From: CAYJAY01 sp964368445
Lineage (GTDB): Bacteria; Bacillota; Clostridia; Oscillospirales; Ruminococcaceae
Length of the DNA stretch: 64,000 nucleotides
Direction of reading: 5' to 3'
NCBI GenBank assembly: GCA_964368445.1
Contig: CAYJAY010000004.1
Location: 44,209-108,208 of the forward strand
The notes under the pieces are model-generated. The model was given only the letters and a program-made list of their open reading frames with translations. It did no database searches and was not told where the DNA came from. Below, in pieces: positions 44,867 through 54,313 of this stretch. Numbering within the stretch: position 1 is the stretch's first letter; the number at the start of each line of letters is the position of its first letter. The position numbers and the translations under genes are program-made.

Positions 44867-45409
44867 ATGGAATACTATCAACTAAACGTTGCCGGACTAA
44901 AAAGAGACCTTCCTATCTGCAAAATTAGTGACGACCTTTCAATAGCCGCATTTATCATGTTTTCTGACGTAGAAGTAACCGAAGAATGCTCTAAAGCGCT
45001 TTTGAAAAAAGTTCCCGAATTCGACGTGTTAGTGACCGCCGAAGCCAAAGGAATTCCGCTTGCATACGAGATGGCAAGACAAAGCAAAAAGAACTATGTC
45101 GTGGCGCGTAAGATGTCGAAGCTTTACATGAAAGACCCTGTCGAGATAGAGGTTCAATCAATTACAACCGCAAGAAAACAGGTTCTTTTCCTAGACCAAA
45201 GCGAGATGAGCTATCTTAAAGATAAAAAGGTTTTGATAGTGGACGACGTTATAAGCACGGGCGGTTCGCTTTATGCTCTTGAAAAAATGATGGAAAAAGC
45301 GGGGGCAAACGTTGTTGGAAAAGCCGCTGTTCTTGCAGAGGGTGTCGCCGCCGAGCGTGACGATATTATCTATCTTGAACAACTTCCGCTCATAACCACA
45401 AAAAAATAG
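44867..45409 (+). CDS. apt: Type I purine phosphoribosyltransferase (adenine PRT-like)
   Basis: 180 residues of the type I phosphoribosyltransferase fold, transferring ribose-5-phosphate from PRPP to a purine base. VTAEAKGIPLAYEMA is the Apt-type base-binding segment and VLIVDDVISTGGSL the PRPP loop. It aligns best with adenine/xanthine PRTs, whose substrate (adenine or xanthine) cannot be settled from sequence alone. An AGAGG site precedes the ATG. 53 bp after hinT, probably the last gene of the alaS transcript. Confidence 0.8.
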   Translation: MEYYQLNVAGLKRDLPICKISDDLSIAAFIMFSDVEVTEECSKALLKKVPEFDVLVTAEAKGIPLAYEMARQSKKNYVVARKMSKLYMKDPVEIEVQSITTARKQVLFLDQSEMSYLKDKKVLIVDDVISTGGSLYALEKMMEKAGANVVGKAAVLAEGVAAERDDIIYLEQLPLITTKK

Positions 45410-45497
45410 AAATTTATTATTAACATAATTTGGAACAAATATTATATAAACAACGCGACTACTCTCTTCCTTGATATAACTAAAGTTTTTTGCATTT

Positions 45498-45526
45498 TTT
45501 ACTGGTTTGCATAAAATATGTATTAT
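45498..45526 (+). promoter_or_regulatory. Possible promoter of the comEC operon
   Basis: TTTACT at 45498-45503 and TATTAT at 45521-45526, 17-bp spacer, 38 bp before the comEC start. Alternative boxes exist in this AT-rich gap. Confidence 0.4.
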
Positions 45527-45563
45527 ATACGCGGTTTAGTATAAAACAAAATGGGGGAGTTTT

Positions 45564-47582
45564 ATGAAACGACCGCTCGGAACTGCCGGATTATTATTTC
45601 TTGCAACCGTTGCGGTTGTTTACCTGTTTGGGTTAATTGTCGCGATGTTGTTTGTTGCGGCAAATTTTGTAGTTGTGTTTGTTTTTTTGACAAAAAAATA
45701 TACAAACAAAAAACCAATTATTTTAATTATGTCGATTATAGTTGCGTTTTGTGTTGTAGCAATTACGGTTGCGACGATTGACATCCAACAAAGTAAAAAG
45801 ATTGAACAAAAGCTAACCTATCAAACGGGTGACGCCACAGTTATGATAAAAGCAAAACTCGACAGCGGAAAGTTTATAGCCGATCTTTTAGAGTTTAACA
45901 ACGAAAGTTTTGAGAATGTGTCGGTTGGGCTTTATCTTAAAACGGAATGTGTTCCGGGCGATATAGTTGAGTGTCGAATATCGTTGTATGACCCCACCGA
46001 GTTTGACAGCGGGGTTGCTAATCTTTTAAGCTATAACGCAAGCGTACAAGAGGAATTTTCTATCCAAAAACAGCAAAACAGAGTTTATTTTGTCATTGGA
46101 AAACTTCAAGCGTTAATCAAAGAGACTATCGAAACGCAAGTTGAAGGGGAACAAGGGAAGATAGCCGCCGCCGTTATAACGGGGGACAAAGCATTAATTC
46201 CAACGCAAAACAAGATAGAATTTGACCGCGCCGGAACTTCGCATATATTTGTGGTTTCGGGTCTTCACGTGTCTTTTTTGCTTGGCTTTATCTATAGTTT
46301 TTTAAAACGAATTCGCCTTAACAGGTTTATAGTCTTTTTTGTGATGGCTTTATCTGCCGTTTTTTTCATGTTGATATACGGTCTTTCGGTGTCGGTTGTG
46401 CGGGCATCTTTAATTATGCTTGTGTCGGTGTTTGCGTCACTTATCTCAAAGAAAAGCGATCCGTTGACCTCACTTGGCGTTTGTGCTGTCGCTATTTTAT
46501 TGTTTACCCCAAGACTTGCGGTAAACGTTTCGTTTCTTTTGTCGTTTGGATGTTGCTTTGCAATTTTTGCGGTCAACCCGTTGTTGGAACAGGCGATAGA
46601 CACGAGAATTTCAAAAAAACAAACTAGATTAAACGGAACATTAAAGGCGTTTTCCGTTTCGTTCGCAATAACGGCGGTTACGCTTCCGGTTGCAACCCTT
46701 TTTGGCATGCCTATTTCAATATTGTCTCCGTTTGCAAACTTGTTTGTGGTTGGGCTTATGCCGTGGCTTATGAGTGCGATAGTTGGGGTTGTGGTGTTTG
46801 GAATCCTGTTGCCGGGCTCATTTTTTGCACATATGTTTTCGGTTTTGACCGAAGCGATTATATATATAATAACGTTTATATGTCGCCTTTTTTCCTATCC
46901 AACGTTTGCAACAATTAGTTCTGCGTCTGCTTATTTTAAAATAGCTGTGATATTTGCGACAATAGTAGTTGTTTTTTCTTTGACCGTTTTTAAAAATAAA
47001 CTTAAATTCTTTGTGGTTGTCGCGGCGGTTAGCATTCCGTTTATAGCAGGGTATCTGTCAAAGACATATTATACCAACCAAGATGCGATTGTAACGCTGT
47101 ATTATGGAAACAGTGTTATTATTTCAGACAACGATAAACAAAACCTCGTTCTTTTGAATCCAAATCAAGACAACACGATGTATCTAAAGTCATACCTTTC
47201 GTTAAATGGTTTTGATAATATACAAGCGGTGGCGATGTTTGGGGACTATCACTATGCGATGTACAGTGTTAAAACTGCGTTTCCCAATAGCAAACTTTTT
47301 ACTTTGACCGACGAGACAAAAAACGACAAATCTCTTTTCTTTAGCTTTAACCCTGAGCAAAATAGCGTGTATGTCGAACAAGGTGGGTTCACGATAAAGA
47401 TAAACCGCTCAAGCCATTCTTCGGGAGATCTTGAACTTTTTGTTTCAAACGAACAACTGGAGTACAGCGCAAAACCAATCGACGGCAAAAACTTTGTTCA
47501 AGCCGACAAGACATATGACTATGGCGAAAACGTTATTTTATATCTGAAGGATGATTTAAGCTTTAAGGTGATATTTGAATGA
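45564..47582 (+). CDS. comEC: ComEC/Rec2-family DNA uptake channel with a degenerate C-terminal domain
   Basis: Polytopic membrane protein of the ComEC family, the inner-membrane channel for transforming DNA. 672 residues: N-terminal helices, an OB-like extracellular domain (about 85-180), then the competence domain with VITGDKALIPTQNKIEF, GTSHIFVVSGLHVSFLLG and many helices to about 490. The C-terminal ~150 residues align with the metallo-beta-lactamase domain, but the expected HxDADH is replaced by FGDYHYAM, so the nuclease metal site is missing. GGGGGAG precedes the ATG. The stop overlaps holA (ATGA). Confidence 0.9.
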   Translation: MKRPLGTAGLLFLATVAVVYLFGLIVAMLFVAANFVVVFVFLTKKYTNKKPIILIMSIIVAFCVVAITVATIDIQQSKKIEQKLTYQTGDATVMIKAKLDSGKFIADLLEFNNESFENVSVGLYLKTECVPGDIVECRISLYDPTEFDSGVANLLSYNASVQEEFSIQKQQNRVYFVIGKLQALIKETIETQVEGEQGKIAAAVITGDKALIPTQNKIEFDRAGTSHIFVVSGLHVSFLLGFIYSFLKRIRLNRFIVFFVMALSAVFFMLIYGLSVSVVRASLIMLVSVFASLISKKSDPLTSLGVCAVAILLFTPRLAVNVSFLLSFGCCFAIFAVNPLLEQAIDTRISKKQTRLNGTLKAFSVSFAITAVTLPVATLFGMPISILSPFANLFVVGLMPWLMSAIVGVVVFGILLPGSFFAHMFSVLTEAIIYIITFICRLFSYPTFATISSASAYFKIAVIFATIVVVFSLTVFKNKLKFFVVVAAVSIPFIAGYLSKTYYTNQDAIVTLYYGNSVIISDNDKQNLVLLNPNQDNTMYLKSYLSLNGFDNIQAVAMFGDYHYAMYSVKTAFPNSKLFTLTDETKNDKSLFFSFNPEQNSVYVEQGGFTIKINRSSHSSGDLELFVSNEQLEYSAKPIDGKNFVQADKTYDYGENVILYLKDDLSFKVIFE

Positions 47583-48598
47583 AAAAAATCGACACAAAAA
47601 AAGTTGAACAATATATAAATTCCAAAGAGCTTTTTAATTTTATTGTGATTTCAGCACACGACAGATATCTTTTGGAAAGCGTTGTGTCACAGGTTAAACG
47701 GTCGGACGATTTTTCTTCCATAACGTTTGATATGCAAAATCTTGATAAGGACTATATAACCGAAGCTATTGAAAGTTTTGGGTTTGCTATCGAAAAAAAA
47801 CTCATTATAATAAATGAATTTAACGTAATATTTAACAAAAATAGCGACAACGAAAAATTTTTAATCGAAACGCTCGGCGATGTGCCGGAACATGTAACCG
47901 TTATTGCAACGATGTATTTTGAAGATAAAAGATCGACGATACCGAAAAAACTCATGGCGTTTTTAGAATCGATTGAAAACTGTTCACTAATAAGTTTCGA
48001 GCCGTTAACGGCGACACATGTCGCAAAAGAGATAACCGATTTTGCAAAAGGGTTGGGTGTTGATTTTGAAGGCGGTGTGGCACAAGAGATTGCAGGGCTT
48101 TGTTCGCTTGACATAAATCAAGCGGTTTGCGAAGTGCAAAAACTAGCGGCGCTTTCGGGATACACCGAGATTACAAAAAACCATGTAGAGAAGCTTTCGG
48201 TTAAAAATGTCGAATCGTCGGTTTTTGATATGATAAGTGCGCTTGAAAGAAAAAACATTAGCAAGGCGCTTTCGGTTTTAAAGGATATGCTTGACATGAG
48301 AACCGAGCCGCTCATGATAACGGCGGCGTTAAACACGGCGTATGTAAACCTTTACAGGGCAAAAATTGCGAGCGGCCATGGAAAGGGCGAAACCGATCTG
48401 TTTAAGCATTTTGATTACAAAAAAGGGGACAAAAAAGTATCGATTGCTTTTTCAAGGGTTCGGGGATATTCGCTTAAATCGTTGAAAAAAATTATCGATG
48501 TTTTAATGAAGCTCGACATGTCGCTTAAATCGTCGGCAGTAGATAAGAAACTTATTTTAGAGATTAATATTATAAAACTTGCAAGTTTTATAAACTAA
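47579..48598 (+). CDS. holA: DNA polymerase III subunit delta
   Basis: Clamp-loader subunit that opens the beta sliding clamp. 339 residues with the delta fold: an AAA+-like N-terminal part without Walker motifs, KKLIIINEFNVIF, and a C-terminal collar with the RTEPLMITAALNTAYVNLYR and LKKIIDVLMKLDMSLKSS helices (the second is the hallmark LEELLLRLAEADLALKSS-like segment). The start overlaps the comEC stop by 4 nt; comEC-holA is a conserved neighbour pair in bacteria. Confidence 0.92.
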   Translation: MKKIDTKKVEQYINSKELFNFIVISAHDRYLLESVVSQVKRSDDFSSITFDMQNLDKDYITEAIESFGFAIEKKLIIINEFNVIFNKNSDNEKFLIETLGDVPEHVTVIATMYFEDKRSTIPKKLMAFLESIENCSLISFEPLTATHVAKEITDFAKGLGVDFEGGVAQEIAGLCSLDINQAVCEVQKLAALSGYTEITKNHVEKLSVKNVESSVFDMISALERKNISKALSVLKDMLDMRTEPLMITAALNTAYVNLYRAKIASGHGKGETDLFKHFDYKKGDKKVSIAFSRVRGYSLKSLKKIIDVLMKLDMSLKSSAVDKKLILEINIIKLASFIN

Positions 48599-48617
48599 CA
48601 GGTGCAATAGGTACACT

Positions 48618-50813
48618 ATGGAACAAAAAGTATTCGGAACGGTTGAAAATGTTGTATATGAAAACAGCGAAAATGATTTCGCTGTTATTGATGTTGAGAT
48701 AAACGGCGAGTTTATAACGGCGGTTGGGTCGTTATACGGCGTTGTTGCGGGGGAACAAGTCAACCTTGTAGGGGAGTATACAAGCCATTCAAAGTATGGC
48801 AATCAATTTAAGGTCAAGGCATATGAAAGAATACTTCCAAAAGGCGCCACAGCAATTTTGAAATATCTTTCAAGCGGAGCTATCAAAGGAATTGGCGCTA
48901 CTACCGCCGAAAGACTTGTCGCAAAGTTTAAAGATCAAACGCTTGAGGTTATCGAAAACAACCCCGAAGATGTCGCAACGGTTAAAGGAATAACGTTTAA
49001 AAAAGCCGAAACTTTTGCAAAAGAGATGAAACAGATACGAGGAGTAAGTTCAACCGTTAACGCGTTGGCTAAGTTTGGGCTTGACCTGTCCGATTCGCTT
49101 ATGTTGGTTAAAATTTTCAGCTTTTCGACGGTCGAGATTATTTCAGACAATCCCTATCTTGTGTGTGGATATCCGCTTTACAAAGATTTCGCGTTTGCGG
49201 ATAAACTTGCGGAACAGTTTGCCGTTCCACCCGACGACGAGATACGAATTAGGGCGGCGTTTATCTATATATTAAACCACAACATGAAAAACGGACATAC
49301 TTGCGTCCCTACCGACGAGCTTATAAATAAAGCACATCAGTTTTTGAACATCGAAAGGGACGCGGTTGAAATCGAGTTTTACAATTCGGTTGAAAGCGGT
49401 TTTATAATAACGGTTGAAACCGAAATGGCTGAGCTTGCGTTTTTACCGTCTATCTATTCAAAAGAAAGATACATAGCAAGTCGAATTAACCTTTTAAGTT
49501 CGCTTAACTTCAAGCAACCGGAGGAAATCGAAAAAAAGATTGCCGGGTTTGAAAAACAAAACGATATTGAATACGCGCCGTTACAAAAAGACGCGATAGA
49601 AGCCGCCCTTACCATAGGTTCGGTTATAATAACGGGCGGACCCGGAACGGGAAAAACCACAGCATTAAACGCAATTATTAAACTTTGCGAACAGCAAGGA
49701 GAAAAAGTTTTTCTTGCGGCTCCTACGGGAAGGGCGGCAAAACGCCTTTCAGAGCTTACCGGAAAAGACGCAAAGACTATCCACCGACTTTTAGAGGTGG
49801 ACGGAAGAAACAGCGACGGAGACAAGCTAGCGTTTTTGCGAAACGAAGAAAACCCGCTTCGTTGTGATGTCGTCGTTATTGATGAGATGTCAATGGTGGA
49901 CACGGTCTTGTTCGAAGCTCTTCTCAAAGGGATACGTCCACAATGTCGCCTTGTCATGGTGGGCGACCATAATCAGCTGCCGTCGGTTGGAGCGGGAAAC
50001 GTTTTAAAAGATCTTTTGAAAAGTCAAGTTTGTCACTCTGTCGAACTTAAAACAATCTTTCGCCAAGCCGCAAAAAGCCTTATCGTCGTCAATGCCCACG
50101 ATATTGTCGAAGGAAAGATGCCCGATCTTTCGGTTAAAAACAATGATTTCTTCTTTTTGGGAGCGCAAAAAGAAACGGTCGTCTCGCTTATAGGCGATTT
50201 AATTTCAACAAGGCTACCTAAAACATATGGGTTTAATCCGTTTGAGGACATACAAGTTTTATGCCCAAACAGAACTGGTTTTGGGACAGAGGTTTTAAAC
50301 GAAGCTATAAGGGAAAGAATTAACCCCCAAACCGATAACAAAAACGAAGTCAGGTTTTTTGGCAAGGTGTTTCGCGAACAAGATAAAGTCATGCAGATTA
50401 AAAATAACTACGATATCGAGGTAAGACGAAACGACGGCGAAACCACGCTTGGAGTTTTTAACGGTGACATAGGATACATAGAAAAGATTAACTACGAAAG
50501 CTCGGCCGTAATAGTTAATTTTGAAGATAAGTTTGTTGAATATAGCTTTGAACAGTTAGGGGAACTTGAACTTGCCTATGCCGTTACAGTTCACAAAAGT
50601 CAAGGTAGCGAATTTCCCGTTGTTATACTGTGTCTTAGCGAAGTTAACAATCGTCTGCGTTATCGAAACATACTATACACCGCGGTAACGAGGGCAAAAA
50701 CCTTGCTTATAATTATTGGCGACCAAAACACCGTCGAAGTCATGGTTTTAAACAACAAAAAAACCTCAAGGTTTACGGGGCTTTTAGAGTTTTTGAAAGA
50801 AAACGAGATATGA
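48618..50813 (+). CDS. recD2: RecD2-type ATP-dependent DNA helicase
   Basis: SF1B 5'-3' helicase of organisms lacking RecBC; in Bacillus it aids replication-fork and mismatch repair. 731 residues. N-terminal OB domain (VENVVYENSENDFAVIDVE), HhH region (GAIKGIGATTAERLVAKF), helicase core with Walker A GGPGTGKTTAL near residue 340, VIDEMSMVD, GDHNQLPSVGAG, TIFRQA and the C-terminal AYAVTVHKSQGSEFP and TAVTRAK. Its stop overlaps the comF start (ATGA). Confidence 0.94.
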   Translation: MEQKVFGTVENVVYENSENDFAVIDVEINGEFITAVGSLYGVVAGEQVNLVGEYTSHSKYGNQFKVKAYERILPKGATAILKYLSSGAIKGIGATTAERLVAKFKDQTLEVIENNPEDVATVKGITFKKAETFAKEMKQIRGVSSTVNALAKFGLDLSDSLMLVKIFSFSTVEIISDNPYLVCGYPLYKDFAFADKLAEQFAVPPDDEIRIRAAFIYILNHNMKNGHTCVPTDELINKAHQFLNIERDAVEIEFYNSVESGFIITVETEMAELAFLPSIYSKERYIASRINLLSSLNFKQPEEIEKKIAGFEKQNDIEYAPLQKDAIEAALTIGSVIITGGPGTGKTTALNAIIKLCEQQGEKVFLAAPTGRAAKRLSELTGKDAKTIHRLLEVDGRNSDGDKLAFLRNEENPLRCDVVVIDEMSMVDTVLFEALLKGIRPQCRLVMVGDHNQLPSVGAGNVLKDLLKSQVCHSVELKTIFRQAAKSLIVVNAHDIVEGKMPDLSVKNNDFFFLGAQKETVVSLIGDLISTRLPKTYGFNPFEDIQVLCPNRTGFGTEVLNEAIRERINPQTDNKNEVRFFGKVFREQDKVMQIKNNYDIEVRRNDGETTLGVFNGDIGYIEKINYESSAVIVNFEDKFVEYSFEQLGELELAYAVTVHKSQGSEFPVVILCLSEVNNRLRYRNILYTAVTRAKTLLIIIGDQNTVEVMVLNNKKTSRFTGLLEFLKENEI

Positions 50814-51490
50814 TTAATCAAAACAAATCAAAAATAAAAGCGCTTACAGACGTTGTCTTAGATCTTGCGTTTCCTCCCGTTTGTCCATTTTGTTCAAAAA
50901 CGGTAGCGTTTAGCTTTGAATGTGATTGTATGCCACTTTTGCAACAACAGAAAATTTTAGGAAACGACAGAGTTTCGGACAACTATTCGGGAAAAACGCT
51001 TGAACATATTTGTTTTGTGGTGTCGTCGTTTTGGTATAAAGATATTGTTATAAAAGCCGTTTATAACAATAAATCTAACACAGGGATTCAAGACGCATTA
51101 AAGCTTGCGAAATTCATGGTGGACGATGTTATGGATTTTGATGAGATGAAAAGCTGTCGGTATGTTATCCCTGTTCCGTCGTACAAGGATAAAAGAAAAC
51201 ATTGTCTGTTTCTTTCAAAGGCGGTTTCAAGGTGTTCGGGCATACAACTGCTTAAAGGGGCTCTAATAAAGTCGCGGAAAACCAAAAAACAACACGAGAT
51301 AGAAGGTAACCAACGAAACTTGAACTTGAAAAACAGTTTTTCGGTTAAAAATAACGATTTAATAAAAGGGGAAGACATTTTGCTTTGCGACGACGTTATA
51401 ACAAGCGGAAACACGCTCGACGAAGCGGCAAAGACGCTTTTGGAAAATGGCGCGAACAGAGTTTTCGCCATAACGTTTTGCAAGACCTAA
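50810..51490 (+). CDS. comF: ComF family phosphoribosyltransferase-like protein
   Basis: 226-residue ComF/GntX family protein needed for natural transformation in several species. N-terminal zinc-ribbon-like cysteines (CPFC and CDC), and a C-terminal phosphoribosyltransferase domain with the PRPP loop LLCDDVITSGNTL. Translated from an ATG overlapping the recD2 stop by 4 nt, so comEC-holA-recD2-comF is one coupled unit. No comEA or pilus genes are here. Confidence 0.9.
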   Translation: MINQNKSKIKALTDVVLDLAFPPVCPFCSKTVAFSFECDCMPLLQQQKILGNDRVSDNYSGKTLEHICFVVSSFWYKDIVIKAVYNNKSNTGIQDALKLAKFMVDDVMDFDEMKSCRYVIPVPSYKDKRKHCLFLSKAVSRCSGIQLLKGALIKSRKTKKQHEIEGNQRNLNLKNSFSVKNNDLIKGEDILLCDDVITSGNTLDEAAKTLLENGANRVFAITFCKT

Positions 51491-51526
51491 CCTTTTTTGT
51501 TTGTTAACAAAAGACAAAGTAAGCTG

Positions 51527-51535
51527 TGGTATAAT
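51527..51535 (+). promoter_or_regulatory. Extended -10 promoter of pcrA
   Basis: TGG followed directly by TATAAT (51530-51535), the extended -10 form, without a -35 box at the right distance. 70 bp before the pcrA start. Confidence 0.5.
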
Positions 51536-51604
51536 TTTAGTTTAGTAACTATTATTTTAAAACTATTATATAATTAAAAAAAGAATTGATTTTGGACGGT
51601 ATTA

Positions 51605-53983
51605 ATGACAAACGTAAACGAAAACATCAGTAAATTTTTAGAACTCAGAAAGAAATATATAGAGCAAACCTTTTCAAAACTTAACGATATGCAAAGGGTT
51701 GCGGTTCTTCAAACAGAAGGGCCTATTCTTATTTTGGCGGGGGCGGGAAGCGGAAAGACCACCGCAATCGTAAACAGAATACGAAATCTGCTCGAGTTTG
51801 GAAACGCCTACACAAGCGACAAAGTTTGTTTTGAGATTACACAAGACGACATAGACGAACTTTTGCTTGTTATCGACAAAAAAAACCAACCGTCCGAACG
51901 ACTTAAACAACTACTTAAAAGCGGCAATGTAAATCCGTATAATATACTTGCAATAACGTTTACCAACAAAGCCGCCGGAGAACTTAAAGAGAGAATTCAA
52001 AAGATCTCGACAGAGGACGGAAGTTCCGTTTTCGCGTCGACGTTTCATTCGGCTTGCGTTCGTTTTTTGCGAAGAGATGCCGAAAGACTTGGCTATCCCA
52101 CAAACTTTGCGATATATGACTATGACGATTCGGTTCGTCTCATGAAAGATATAATTAAATCGACCAACATAGACGACAAGATTTTTGCCCCGAAAAAGGT
52201 TCTTGGAAGGATTGGACGGCTTAAAGACGAGCTTGTAACTCCCGGAGAATTTTCCGAAACGGCGGGGGAATTTTACGAAAAAACCGTTGCCTCGCTTTAT
52301 GAGGAATATCAAAAAAGGCTTAAAACAGCGTCGGCGTTTGACTTTGACGACTTGATATTTAACACGGTAAAGCTTTTAGAACAAAATCAAGACATAGCGG
52401 AATACTACCGCAGACGTTTTAAATATGTAATGGTAGACGAATATCAAGACACAAGTTTCGCACAATTCAGATTAGTCAGCTTGCTTTCGGGACAAAATAT
52501 ATGTGTTGTTGGAGACGACGACCAAAGTATATACAAATTCCGAGGAGCGACTATCGAGAATATTTTGTCGTTCGAGAAACATTTTAAAGGCGCAAACGTA
52601 ATTCGACTTGAGCAAAACTATCGCTCGACCTCGTCGATACTAAACGCCGCAAACAGCGTTATTAAAAACAACGAAAACCGTAAAGGTAAAAATCTTTGGA
52701 CAGACAAAGAAGATGGCGAAAAACTTGTGGTGTTTATCGCGGAGGATGAACAGGACGAGGGGCAGTATATCGCAAAAGATATACTTTTAAATAAAGAAAA
52801 GGGTGTTCCGCTTAAGTCTATGGCGGTTTTATATCGAATGAACGCCCAATCGAACGCCGTCGAGATGCAGTTTGCGCGAAGTGGCATACCATACCGAGTT
52901 TTCGGGGGAAACAGGTTTTTTGAACGTGCCGAGATAAAAGATGTTCTTGCTTATTTTGCGATTGTAAACAACAAAAACGACAACGTAAGATTAAAACGTA
53001 TTATAAACAAACCCACAAGAAAATTGGGGGATGTGGCTGTGTCGGCGGTTGAATCGGTTGCCGAGGGTCTTTCGATGTCGATGCTTGATGTTATCAAACA
53101 AGCGGAAAATTTTCCGTCGCTTTCAAAATATCTAACGCCGATTAAAAATTTCCACAACCTTTATTTAACTCTTTTAGAGTCGTTTGAAACGCAAGATCTT
53201 GAACAGTTTACGGTTGACGTTATCGAAAAAACGGGATATGCCAACATGCTCAGAAACCAAGGCGACGAGGGTTTGACACGACTTGAAAACGTCGAGGAAC
53301 TTCGTTCCAGCATAGCGACATATATCGAAGAGACTGCCGAACCGACGTTGTCTGAATACCTAGAGGGGGTAGCCCTAGTGTCCGACCTTGACAGCTACAG
53401 CGAAGATGACGAAGCGGTTGTTATGATGACGCTTCACAGCGCAAAGGGGTTGGAGTTTGACGTTGTGTACATTGTAGGTCTTGAAGAGGGGATTTTCCCA
53501 AGCGAGCTTTCTCGGTTTAGCAAAGAGGACGTAGAGGAAGAAAGACGGCTTGCGTATGTTGGGATAACTAGGGGTAGAAAAAAAGTAACGCTTTGTCGTT
53601 CGACAAGACGAATGCTTTTCGGTCAGACGCGAAGAAATCCTGAAAGCAGGTTCATCGCCGAGATCGACAGCGATTGTTACACCGAAGTTAACTCACAAAG
53701 GGTTATGTCGGGGACGTTTGCTAAAGTTCCGCCCAAACAACGAACAACGTGGAGCGACATAAAACTTAAATCGTCGGTTGGTGGTTCCGGAAATGCTATG
53801 CAAAAAAACGCCGGTGCGACATATTCTAAAGGAGATATCGTCGAGCACAAAAAGTTCGGAAAAGGAAAGGTTTTGTCCGCTGTTCCGACGGGGGACGATA
53901 TGTTGGTTGAAGTTGATTTTGAAACTGTCGGCATAAAAAAAGCGATGGCGAATTACGCTCCCATGAAAAAATCTTCAAATTAA
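51605..53983 (+). CDS. pcrA: UvrD/PcrA-type ATP-dependent DNA helicase
   Basis: SF1A 3'-5' helicase for nucleotide-excision repair and rolling-circle replication, and it clears RecA from DNA. 792 residues. Q-motif LNDMQRVAV, Walker A GAGSGKT at 46-52, DEYQDTSFAQ, DDDQSIYKFRGA, EQNYRS, VMMTLHSAKGLEF, and ERRLAYVGITR. A clostridial insertion (about 66-105) sits between motifs I and Ia. The C-terminal Tudor-like domain (DIVEHKKFGKGKV) binds RNA polymerase in Bacillus PcrA. The stop lies inside a perfect palindrome. Confidence 0.96.
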   Translation: MTNVNENISKFLELRKKYIEQTFSKLNDMQRVAVLQTEGPILILAGAGSGKTTAIVNRIRNLLEFGNAYTSDKVCFEITQDDIDELLLVIDKKNQPSERLKQLLKSGNVNPYNILAITFTNKAAGELKERIQKISTEDGSSVFASTFHSACVRFLRRDAERLGYPTNFAIYDYDDSVRLMKDIIKSTNIDDKIFAPKKVLGRIGRLKDELVTPGEFSETAGEFYEKTVASLYEEYQKRLKTASAFDFDDLIFNTVKLLEQNQDIAEYYRRRFKYVMVDEYQDTSFAQFRLVSLLSGQNICVVGDDDQSIYKFRGATIENILSFEKHFKGANVIRLEQNYRSTSSILNAANSVIKNNENRKGKNLWTDKEDGEKLVVFIAEDEQDEGQYIAKDILLNKEKGVPLKSMAVLYRMNAQSNAVEMQFARSGIPYRVFGGNRFFERAEIKDVLAYFAIVNNKNDNVRLKRIINKPTRKLGDVAVSAVESVAEGLSMSMLDVIKQAENFPSLSKYLTPIKNFHNLYLTLLESFETQDLEQFTVDVIEKTGYANMLRNQGDEGLTRLENVEELRSSIATYIEETAEPTLSEYLEGVALVSDLDSYSEDDEAVVMMTLHSAKGLEFDVVYIVGLEEGIFPSELSRFSKEDVEEERRLAYVGITRGRKKVTLCRSTRRMLFGQTRRNPESRFIAEIDSDCYTEVNSQRVMSGTFAKVPPKQRTTWSDIKLKSSVGGSGNAMQKNAGATYSKGDIVEHKKFGKGKVLSAVPTGDDMLVEVDFETVGIKKAMANYAPMKKSSN

Positions 53984-54010
53984 GTGGGGATATCCCCACT
54001 TAATTTGAAG
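53973..54010. terminator. Perfect 38-bp palindrome over the pcrA stop codon
   Basis: Two 19-nt arms meet at GATATC; the left arm begins CTTCAAATTAAGTGGGG and the right arm is its exact complement. The TAA of pcrA is in the left arm. No T-run follows, so it is not a classic terminator. It resembles the end of the 115-bp repeat that follows and may be its partial zero copy. Confidence 0.6.
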
Positions 54011-54125
54011 CTTCTATGGAAATACTTTTTGTTTCGCTTCGCTCAACATTTTGCGTTGCACACAAAAACAAAGTATTTCTCCCATTGCAACAGTCAGAGT
54101 GGGTTTCACCCCATTTAAGTTGAAG
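54011..54125. repeat. 115-bp tandem structured repeat, copy 1
   Basis: Each unit contains a long stem (GAAATACTTT... with ...AAAGTATTTC, 54019-54079), an inner CAAC/GTTG loop, and a small GTGGG/CCCCA hairpin near its end. Copy 2 begins exactly 115 bp later. Non-coding; apparent short frames across it are by-products of the repeat. Confidence 0.8.
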
Positions 54126-54240
54126 CTTCTATCGAAATACTTTTTGTTTCGCTTCGCTCAACATTTTGCGTTGCACACAAAAACAAAGTATTTCTCCCAT
54201 TGCAACAGTCAGAGTGGGTTTCACCCCATTTAAACTGAAG
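54126..54240. repeat. 115-bp tandem structured repeat, copy 2
   Basis: Nearly identical to copy 1 (CTTCTATCG for CTTCTATGG, and TTTAAACTGAAG for TTTAAGTTGAAG). Confidence 0.8.
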
Positions 54241-54280
54241 ATTTCATGGAAATACTTTTTGTTTCGCTTCACTCAATTAA
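54241..54280. repeat. Truncated third copy of the 115-bp repeat
   Basis: The first ~37 nt of the unit recur with a few changes, then the sequence leaves the repeat shortly before thyX. TTGTTT (54259-54264) in this copy and TATAGT (54281-54286) could form the thyX promoter with a 16-bp spacer. That is only a possibility. Confidence 0.65.
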
Positions 54281-54313
54281 TATAGTATGAAAATAAGTTA
54301 GGAACAAATTAAA

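Noticed and set aside
54011..54280. Possible CRISPR array
   Set aside because: The repeats are adjacent 115-bp units without spacers; the same holds for the 261-bp units and the heptamer tract. No cas gene is in the window.
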